A DNA stretch of 6,413 nt from NCBI GenBank assembly GCA_019912505.1, contig JAIOIM010000424.1:1-6413 (forward strand), in the 5' to 3' direction. The translations under genes and the position numbers were made by a program. Below, one piece after another: positions 1 to 5,066 of this stretch; position 1 is the first letter of the stretch; each line of letters starts with the position of its first letter. Below the pieces are notes generated by a model that saw only the letters and a program-made list of their open reading frames with translations, searched no databases and was not told the origin of the DNA. This stretch comes from Ignavibacteriaceae bacterium (GTDB lineage: Bacteria > Bacteroidota > Ignavibacteria > Ignavibacteriales > Ignavibacteriaceae).

Positions 1-20
1 AAATATAACATTTCCCTCAT
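1..20 (-). CDS. Possible 5' end of a further minus-strand gene (partial)
   Basis: On the minus strand an ATG at 18-20 is preceded by GAGG (27-30) at a 6-base spacing, and the frame stays open to the left edge, reading MREMLY. It lies about 80 bases downstream of the terminator of the esterase operon, where a new unit could begin. Only six codons are visible and no product can be named. A competing reading is the tail of a plus-strand gene ending at a TAG at 37-39. No convincing promoter was seen between the terminator and this ATG, only a TAAAAT that could serve as a -10 with a poor -35. This is a weak call. Confidence 0.22.
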
Positions 21-65
21 CGGGATCCTCAAAAATTAGTTGGTGAAATTTTACGCTATAAATTT

Positions 66-90
66 AAGAAGAAAAAATTGAAGAAGAAAA
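66..90. repeat. Short direct repeat in a purine-rich tract
   Basis: AAGAAGAAAA occurs twice, at 66-75 and 81-90, within a strand-biased purine tract that runs on to about 107. On the minus strand this is a pyrimidine-rich stretch just after the terminator U-run. The two copies are exact, but they are simple sequence and may have no function. Confidence 0.35.
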
Positions 91-98
91 GGAGATAT

Positions 99-125
99 AA
101 AAAAGGGATGGTTTCCCATCCCTTT
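99..125 (-). terminator. Intrinsic terminator of the FadL-esterase operon
   Basis: Two perfect 10-base arms, AAAGGGATGG at 102-111 and CCATCCCTTT at 116-125, enclose a 4-base loop that reads GAAA in minus-strand RNA. The 3' arm ends in UUU and is followed by three more U (101-99), giving a six-U run. The stem begins 9 bases after the esterase stop codon. In the plus direction the stem is followed only by TTTAAAT, so it should work chiefly for the minus strand. Confidence 0.9.
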
Positions 126-133
126 AAATGAAA

Positions 134-1600
134 TTAGAATAATAAATGATCGAATGCATGTGGTTTGAAGTAAGGGAAAATACCATTATTCATAACCGTA
201 CTCTTTGCTAATACTAAGCTTCCTGGAATTGAAGATACATCTACCAAAGAATAACTTGCGCCGAACGAAGCATTAATTACTTTCAAAAATTCATTTGCAA
301 TAATTGCCTGCCCCTGGCTTGTAGGGTGGACGCCATCAAGACTAAACAAACCACCGGTTAAAAAAGTTGTGAAAAACTTAACACCGTTAAACACCGAGCC
401 GCCACTATAATCGTGTTGTCTTATGTTGTCAAAAAATGTGTTAAAATCCACTAGCGCAAACTGACCCGGATATTTTGCAACAGCACCGGCTATAACACCG
501 TTAAAAGCTGAAGTAGTTGTCTGGGCAGTTGCTATCTCTGATACATCAAGAATCAACGCATCCGGCCAAGGATTTTGCGGATGAAGACCAAATGGTTTTG
601 TTGTATCGATGCCGGCAGGTAAACTAGGATAATTTTTATCACGATAAAACTGTCCGGTTGGCTTACCAACTAAAGAAGCATACGAACTGCCGACCAAAGT
701 AACCAACAAATCTCCCTTTAGCAAAGAAAGAGAGTCGGCAACACCGGAAGCAACAGTTTCACCATGTTTTTGATAAAACATACCTGGAGCGCCTAATAAT
801 TTTATAGATGCCCATGGAATTGCTTGTGACATACCGGGACCTACAGTTGTAAAGAAAGGTATAGCCGTAACATTCGGTATGTTTGCAAGTACTACTTTTG
901 CACCTAAGGTTGCAAGTGTATCCGCAAGTTGCATGTACAAATAAGTAAACTGAGGCACAGAAGTAGGTGCACTTGGTGAAAATCCACCGCTTGTTGCAAA
1001 ACCAAGGATATCGTTATTGCCTATCCATGCTGTAACAAAAGTTGGACTTAATGCTTTTGCCTGGCTAAACTGCGAACCTTGACCTCTTAGCACAACATCA
1101 AAAAACGGGTTTGGCGTTCTTGTTGCAGGATTTCCAAAAACGTAGGATGCACAAGTTGTGGAACTTGTAGCATTTAATACATCATAAAGCAGTGCGCCTG
1201 GAATTCCGAGATTATTGTAAGGTGCAGGGTATGCTGTGTTTTCGGGTGTACCGGTACTTCCATCATAACTAAAAGTAACCGAACCTTTAGCAACATCAAG
1301 CGTTTGGATTTTCATCCTGCCGCCGATACCCGGGTCAGATACAAATGGAATTGCAAAACTACTTCCGGTCTTTTCAGAAATTAAATTGCCAAAACCAAAA
1401 ACCTGCGCACTACGGTATAATGCACTCGACTGGTATCCGGCAGTAAGGCTGTTACCAATTGTTACAAATGTTGTAAAGTCTGCTGATCCGCTTTTAGGAT
1501 TTGGCGCACTTGGTGCGGTTAATTCTGTACGATCTTCACAACCGGTTACAAGCAATGCAGCAACAGCAAGTGTAAATACTATCTTAATAAATTTTTTCAT
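134..1600 (-). CDS. SGNH/GDSL-family lipoprotein esterase
   Basis: A 488-residue predicted lipoprotein hydrolase of the SGNH/GDSL superfamily, which cleaves esters of lipids or acylated sugars; the actual substrate is unknown. Residues 1-20 form a lipoprotein signal peptide with lipobox V18-T19-G20-C21, so the protein should be lipid-anchored through C21. Block I is IGNSLTAG, with the presumed nucleophile S51 (GNSL instead of GDSL). A block II-like glycine lies in GIPG (132-135), block III is GNND (194-197), and block V is DGVHP with the D422/H425 pair. It is much longer than small members such as E. coli TesA (about 180 aa mature), with extra sequence both before block III and between blocks III and V (197-422). 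The ATG follows AAGGAGAGG (1610-1618). It starts 20 bases after the FadL-type gene, so the two are probably co-transcribed, and a terminator follows. The family call is firm; the role in lipid processing with its neighbour is inference. Confidence 0.9.
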   Translation of the reverse strand: MKKFIKIVFTLAVAALLVTGCEDRTELTAPSAPNPKSGSADFTTFVTIGNSLTAGYQSSALYRSAQVFGFGNLISEKTGSSFAIPFVSDPGIGGRMKIQTLDVAKGSVTFSYDGSTGTPENTAYPAPYNNLGIPGALLYDVLNATSSTTCASYVFGNPATRTPNPFFDVVLRGQGSQFSQAKALSPTFVTAWIGNNDILGFATSGGFSPSAPTSVPQFTYLYMQLADTLATLGAKVVLANIPNVTAIPFFTTVGPGMSQAIPWASIKLLGAPGMFYQKHGETVASGVADSLSLLKGDLLVTLVGSSYASLVGKPTGQFYRDKNYPSLPAGIDTTKPFGLHPQNPWPDALILDVSEIATAQTTTSAFNGVIAGAVAKYPGQFALVDFNTFFDNIRQHDYSGGSVFNGVKFFTTFLTGGLFSLDGVHPTSQGQAIIANEFLKVINASFGASYSLVDVSSIPGSLVLAKSTVMNNGIFPYFKPHAFDHLLF

Positions 1601-1620
1601 TTTTTATTTCCTCTCCTTAA

Positions 1621-2859
1621 TTAAAAACCATATGAAAAGCTGACTGCCAAAAGACTTGCCGAGGAGTTGTAAGTACCGTTAAACGGTGTATTCCCGGAAG
1701 TATACATTTCTTTCGAATTGTCAACTGTCAATTCGCTTGCTCTTATAAAAAGGTAAGATATACCAATACCGAGGCTATTGGTAAGTTTATAATCTACCCC
1801 AAGAGTAAAACCTAAACGGTCGGCATCCGGTAATGAAGGACTAAGGTACTCTGGTTCAACTGGCATTTTATCATAGTAAATACCGGCTAAAGCAGTTAAA
1901 GTATTTGTAACTTTATATTCACCGCCAAGGCGTGCAATCCAGCTATTTTGGTAATTTCTTGGTGAAGCAAGATCATCATAGGCAGGATCAACAAAATCAA
2001 CTTTTAAAGTATCATAGCTTTTCCATCCGATGTATTGAAAATCGGCACTGATATTTAACTCATCGGTAAATTGGTAAGCTACGCCAAATGCAAGATTCAG
2101 AGGAGTGGTTAGTTTCGCTTTAACATCGCCGTTTGGTAATTTCGAGGCTAATTGTGAAGCCCCTGTTGTTTTTGCGGTGCCTTCGAAATTATATTCAATT
2201 TCGCTGTGGAATGATGCGCCGACTGAAAACTTTGGAGTTGGTTTGTAAAGAACACCAAAATTATAACCGAAAGCAGAAGTTTCATCACCTTCTAAATCTA
2301 CAAAAGCATCACCTGCAAAAGGAGTTTGCGGAGTTTTTTGGGTTATAGTAACATTGGCAAAACTATAAACAAACCCTGCACTAATTGAAAGATTAGGTAA
2401 AAGATTGTATGCTATTACCGGGGAAAGTGTGAACGTCATAAGTTCTGTTTCAACTGCTAAATATCTTCCTACCCAATCAGCATCCCATTTTGTACCCAGA
2501 CCAAATGGAGTTGTAAAACCAAGACCTACAGCTAAATCTTCATTAATGCGGTATGACCCAAAAAAGTGTACGGGAGTAAAAACTTTTTTCTCAAGATTGT
2601 ACTCGGTAATTTCTGGTGCTACACCTCTAAAAGATGCGGCGGGTGCAATTAACGTAGTACCGAACAAAAAATTAGTGCCTTCTAACTGTGTAAGTCCTGC
2701 GCCGTTAAAATAAATGGCACTCGGATCATTAGCTACAGCGGTAAATGCATTACCCCTGCCCATAGCCTTGGCTCCGTGTTCGTTAATTTGGAAACCGCCG
2801 GCAAAAGATTCGGCAAAAGATAATAGGGAAATAATTAAAATGGTTATTTTGGACTTCAA
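1621..2859 (-). CDS. OmpP1/FadL-family outer-membrane transporter
   Basis: A 412-residue beta-barrel of the OmpP1/FadL/TodX family, whose members let long-chain fatty acids or other hydrophobic compounds cross the outer membrane. A signal peptide (1-20, cleavage after SFA) leaves a mature start GGFQINEHGAKAMGRG that aligns with the N-terminal hatch of E. coli FadL (AGFQLNE...GLGR). The family NPA motif of the hatch is altered to N52-G53-A54 within YFNGAGL. The remainder is alternating amphipathic strand sequence, and the C-terminus LLAVSFSYGF ends in phenylalanine, as expected for recognition by the barrel-assembly machinery. Length is normal for the family. The start is a TTG: it is the only start codon after the in-frame stop at 2878-2880 that keeps the signal peptide, and AGGAGG lies just upstream. 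It is the first gene of an operon with the lipoprotein esterase, behind a spacer holding a candidate promoter and palindromes. The ligand cannot be told from sequence. Confidence 0.93.
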   Translation of the reverse strand: MKSKITILIISLLSFAESFAGGFQINEHGAKAMGRGNAFTAVANDPSAIYFNGAGLTQLEGTNFLFGTTLIAPAASFRGVAPEITEYNLEKKVFTPVHFFGSYRINEDLAVGLGFTTPFGLGTKWDADWVGRYLAVETELMTFTLSPVIAYNLLPNLSISAGFVYSFANVTITQKTPQTPFAGDAFVDLEGDETSAFGYNFGVLYKPTPKFSVGASFHSEIEYNFEGTAKTTGASQLASKLPNGDVKAKLTTPLNLAFGVAYQFTDELNISADFQYIGWKSYDTLKVDFVDPAYDDLASPRNYQNSWIARLGGEYKVTNTLTALAGIYYDKMPVEPEYLSPSLPDADRLGFTLGVDYKLTNSLGIGISYLFIRASELTVDNSKEMYTSGNTPFNGTYNSSASLLAVSFSYGF

Positions 2860-2863
2860 GCTA

Positions 2864-2869
2864 CCTCCT
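2864..2869 (-). promoter_or_regulatory. Shine-Dalgarno fixing the TTG start of the FadL-type gene
   Basis: AGGAGG in minus-strand sense, a full match to the anti-Shine-Dalgarno core, only 4 bases before the TTG at 2857-2859. The spacing is tight, but no other start codon preserves the signal peptide. Just upstream, AAGGTTATTTTT and AAAAATCCTT (2871-2892) can pair imperfectly around the U-run, placing a weak hairpin directly against this site. Confidence 0.8.
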
Positions 2870-2894
2870 AAGGATTTTTAAAAAAAATAACCTT

Positions 2895-2918
2895 TCATTC
2901 TGATACTTATCAAAATGA
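2895..2918. repeat. Near-perfect palindrome in the leader of the FadL-type gene
   Basis: Arms TCATTCTGATA (2895-2905) and TATCAAAATGA (2908-2918) flank a 2-base centre. Ten of eleven positions are Watson-Crick complements, and the odd one is a G-U pair in minus-strand RNA. It sits immediately downstream of the candidate -10, about where the transcript should begin. That suits either a repressor operator or a 5' leader hairpin. A run of eight U follows after 7 bases on the minus strand, so a weak terminator of the upstream operon is a third possibility. Confidence 0.55.
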
Positions 2919-2926
2919 CTCGGGCA

Positions 2927-2955
2927 ATGTTAACAATTCGTATTCATATAATCAA
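2927..2955 (-). promoter_or_regulatory. Candidate promoter of the FadL-esterase operon
   Basis: In minus-strand sense TTGATT (2955-2950) and TAACAT (2932-2927) are separated by 17 bases, each matching 4 of 6 positions of the sigma-70 consensus. The same -10 read as TAACATTG (2932-2925) is one mismatch from the Bacteroidetes-type -7 element TAnnTTTG, with TTG about 20 bases upstream. The expected start near 2920 would give a leader of about 60 bases. It was located by eye only. Confidence 0.4.
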
Positions 2956-2964
2956 TAAAGAATT

Positions 2965-2986
2965 TAAAATGAATAAATTCATTTTA
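2965..2986. repeat. Perfect 10+10 bp palindrome upstream of the promoter
   Basis: TAAAATGAAT (2965-2974) and ATTCATTTTA (2977-2986) are exact inverted repeats around an AA centre. The element ends about 10 bases upstream of the candidate -35, a common place for an activator or repressor site. It is purely AT-rich and has no U-run immediately after it on the minus strand, so it does not look like a terminator. The outer half TCATTTT also occurs in an arm of the palindrome at 2895-2918. Confidence 0.5.
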
Positions 2987-3068
2987 GTCTGCTTAGGATA
3001 ATATTATTATTCACAATATTTTCTTCTGTATTGGATAAACTGCTAAAAAAAATATAGTTAAGAAATTG

Positions 3069-3569
3069 TTATTCTATTATAAGCAGCTTTGCATTTTTAT
3101 CTACCGCAGCGCCTGCTTTTACGTAAATTTCTTTTACTGTGCCTGCAACAGTAACACGCAAATCGTTTTCCATTTTCATTGCTTCAAGGATAATAATGGA
3201 ATCTCCAGGTTCAACTTTATCCCCCACTTGTTTTTTTATTTTTAATATCATTCCAGGCATCGGGGCTTTCATCTCAATATTATGATGAAGAATCTGCTGC
3301 TGCTCAATAATTTTTGAAGCCCGTTCTTGCAGGGTAGTTCTTACAACTGTTTCAAAAACTGAACCGTTTAACGAAACTGCAAAATTGTTGCCGTTTATTT
3401 TTTCGGCATTTAATTCGTAAAATTTATTTTCGATTTTTAATAAATAATTAGAACAACTGGTATGATGTAATTCGTAGCTTAATTTTTTATCATCAAGTAA
3501 AACTGATGTTTCATCAATAATTTTTACGTTCCTTTTATTTCCATTAATTGTAACCACAAACTCATTCAT
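3069..3569 (-). CDS. Biotin carboxyl carrier protein of an acyl-CoA carboxylase
   Basis: A 166-residue biotin carrier, the swinging arm that takes carboxyl-biotin from the carboxylase to a carboxyltransferase. The C-terminal biotinyl domain (about 98-166) starts MKAPMPGMI and carries EAMKMEN, with K132 the expected biotinylated lysine. AMKMEN is the form typical of propionyl-CoA, methylcrotonyl-CoA and pyruvate carboxylases, while E. coli AccB has AMKMMN. Residues 1-80 are strand-rich without a recognised motif and resemble the stretch that precedes the biotinyl domain in single-chain alpha subunits. Within it FVVTINGNK (4-12) and FAVSLNGSV (63-71) look alike. The ATG overlaps the carboxylase stop by 8 bases and has a strong Shine-Dalgarno inside that gene, so translation is probably coupled. 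It is the last gene of the mutS2-carboxylase string. A carrier for a decarboxylase pump is less likely given the adjoining biotin carboxylase. Confidence 0.92.
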   Translation of the reverse strand: MNEFVVTINGNKRNVKIIDETSVLLDDKKLSYELHHTSCSNYLLKIENKFYELNAEKINGNNFAVSLNGSVFETVVRTTLQERASKIIEQQQILHHNIEMKAPMPGMILKIKKQVGDKVEPGDSIIILEAMKMENDLRVTVAGTVKEIYVKAGAAVDKNAKLLIIE

Positions 3570-5055
3570 ACAGTTGCTCCTCCCATCGGTTATTATTGCC
3601 GTTAATTAGTTTGTAAACCGAAGATGACTTTGTTTGATTTTTTAGAAGCGCCGATACAATTGCTGCTGCATCTTCTTCTTCATTCAAAATTAAATCGGTT
3701 GACTTTTTTAGGAGGATATCAAGTTGTTTGTCGATATATGTAATATCAAAATTGCCGGAAACAAACGGCGGGCTTGCAATTACTTTTTTTAGAAAATGAA
3801 TATTTGTGATAACGCCGGAAATATGATATTCATCTAAAGCCCTTAATGCACGGCTAATTGCGGTTGATCTGTCGGGTGCCCATAAAATGAGTTTTGCAAT
3901 CAAAGGATCATAATATATGCTGATTTCCGAATCTCTTTTAAATCCGGCGTCAACCCTCACTCCGGGTCCCGATGGTGCTGAATACTCAGTTAATATACCT
4001 GTCGATGGCATAAAATTATTTTCAGCGTCTTCGGCATAAATTCTACATTCAATAGAATGACCGTTAATTTTTATATCGTTTTGTTCGAAAGATATTTTGT
4101 TCCCCATGGCAATTGATATCTGTTCTTTTACCAAATCGAGTCCCGATATATATTCCGAAACAGGATGCTCAACCTGAAGACGCGTATTCATTTCAAGAAA
4201 ATAAAACTCTTTATTTTTATCCATCAAAAATTCAATTGTGCCGGCGTTATAATAATTACACGCTTTGGCTGCGTTTATTGCTGCTACTGTAAGTTTTAAT
4301 CTTGTCTCCTCATCAACAAATGAAGATGGAGCTTCTTCAATTATTTTTTGATGACGCCTTTGTATTGAACACTCTCTTTCAAAAACATGCCGGTAGTTGC
4401 CATGCTTATCGGCAATAATCTGAACTTCAATATGTTTCGGATTTTCAATATATTTTTCAATATAAACCTCATCGTTAGCAAATGATTTTAACGCCTCCCT
4501 TTTTGTAGCTTCAAATGCGGATGCAAATTCTTTTGCCTCTGATATTTTTCGCATCCCCTTTCCGCCGCCGCCGGCAGAAGCTTTTAATAGAATAGGATAC
4601 CCTATTTCTTTTGCAATCTTTACGCCTTCAATACTATTGTTGATGGGCGAAGTTGTGCCCGGAACTATAGGCACGTTATGTTGTTTCATTAGCTGACGGG
4701 CGGCAGTTTTGCTCCCCATCATCATAACAGATTTTGCCGAAGGACCGATATACGTTATTCCGGCTTGTTCAACTTCATTTATAAAGTCGGCATTTTCAGA
4801 AAAAAAACCGTAGCCCGGATGTATTGCGTCCGCGCCTATTTCTTTTGCAAGCTTTATTATTTTTTCTTTGTTTAGGTAGGATTCTGATGATTGCGCTGCG
4901 CCTATAAAATAAGCCTCGTCTGCCAGTAGAGTGTGCAAAGCGGTTGTGTCAGCTTCCGAATAAATTGCAGCAGAAGTAATACTGAGTTCTTTACATGCAC
5001 GAATTATTCTAACCGCAATTTCACCGCGATTAGCAATCAAAATTTTATTAAACAA
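3562..5055 (-). CDS. accC: Biotin carboxylase subunit of an acyl-CoA carboxylase
   Basis: A 497-residue ATP-dependent biotin carboxylase, which carboxylates biotin on a carrier protein using bicarbonate. The N-terminal domain starts MFNKILIANRGEIA and contains HPGYGFFSEN (79-88). The ATP-grasp domain has K116, the glycine-rich loop KASAGGGGKGMR (158-169), ERECSIQRRHQK (226-237) and GTIEF (272-276). The catalytic stretch E288-M-N290-T-R292-L-Q294-V-E296, followed by R338, coincides with E. coli AccC numbering, so all expected active-site residues are present. It is about 50 residues longer than E. coli AccC. The extra tail (about 450-497, ending NNRWEEQLYE) resembles the linker after this domain in propionyl- or methylcrotonyl-CoA carboxylase alpha chains, suggesting a split alpha subunit. 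The start is TTG, supported by AAGGAG five bases upstream and by the family N-terminus. It lies 9 bases after mutS2 and overlaps the carrier gene. Whether the substrate is acetyl-CoA, propionyl-CoA or another acyl-CoA cannot be decided without the carboxyltransferase. Confidence 0.95.
   Translation of the reverse strand: MFNKILIANRGEIAVRIIRACKELSITSAAIYSEADTTALHTLLADEAYFIGAAQSSESYLNKEKIIKLAKEIGADAIHPGYGFFSENADFINEVEQAGITYIGPSAKSVMMMGSKTAARQLMKQHNVPIVPGTTSPINNSIEGVKIAKEIGYPILLKASAGGGGKGMRKISEAKEFASAFEATKREALKSFANDEVYIEKYIENPKHIEVQIIADKHGNYRHVFERECSIQRRHQKIIEEAPSSFVDEETRLKLTVAAINAAKACNYYNAGTIEFLMDKNKEFYFLEMNTRLQVEHPVSEYISGLDLVKEQISIAMGNKISFEQNDIKINGHSIECRIYAEDAENNFMPSTGILTEYSAPSGPGVRVDAGFKRDSEISIYYDPLIAKLILWAPDRSTAISRALRALDEYHISGVITNIHFLKKVIASPPFVSGNFDITYIDKQLDILLKKSTDLILNEEEDAAAIVSALLKNQTKSSSVYKLINGNNNRWEEQLYE
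3577..3584 (-). promoter_or_regulatory. Shine-Dalgarno of the biotin carrier gene, inside accC
   Basis: GGGAGGAG in minus-strand sense, 7 bases before the ATG at 3567-3569 and within the last codons of the carboxylase gene. With the ATGAATGA overlap it lets ribosomes finishing accC restart on the carrier while still allowing independent loading. Confidence 0.8.
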
Positions 5056-5060
5056 ATGCG

Positions 5061-5066
5061 CTCCTT
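5061..5066 (-). promoter_or_regulatory. Shine-Dalgarno fixing the TTG start of accC
   Basis: AAGGAG in minus-strand sense, 5 bases before the TTG at 5053-5055. The mutS2 stop codon TAA (5067-5065) overlaps its first bases, so termination of mutS2 and initiation of accC occur at almost the same point. No ATG lies nearby in frame, and the resulting N-terminus matches the family exactly. Confidence 0.8.

Noticed and set aside
1..39. Tail of a plus-strand gene ending at the TAG at 37-39
   Set aside because: Only twelve codons are visible, with no motif, and the downstream hairpin lacks a proper U-run in the plus direction; it cannot be excluded or supported.
91..131. GGAG (91-94) followed by an ATG at 108 on the plus strand
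   Set aside because: The frame ends after seven codons at 129-131 and lies within the terminator hairpin; the resemblance to a start site is accidental.
1386..1643. Plus-strand open frame of 85 codons across the esterase start
   Set aside because: It lies opposite the signal peptide, block I and ribosome-binding site of a well-supported gene and has no recognisable domain.
2405..2713. Plus-strand open frame of 102 codons inside the FadL-type gene
   Set aside because: It is an antisense shadow of a clear beta-barrel gene, and the translation shows no family motif.
2941..2982. Small minus-strand ORF of 12 codons starting in the palindrome at 2965-2986
   Set aside because: It has no ribosome-binding site, is very short, and overlaps the candidate -35 element.
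3045..3052. Run of eight U (minus sense) as a terminator after the biotin carrier gene
   Set aside because: No stable stem precedes it; only a four-base ATAG/CTAT pairing with a long loop can be drawn.
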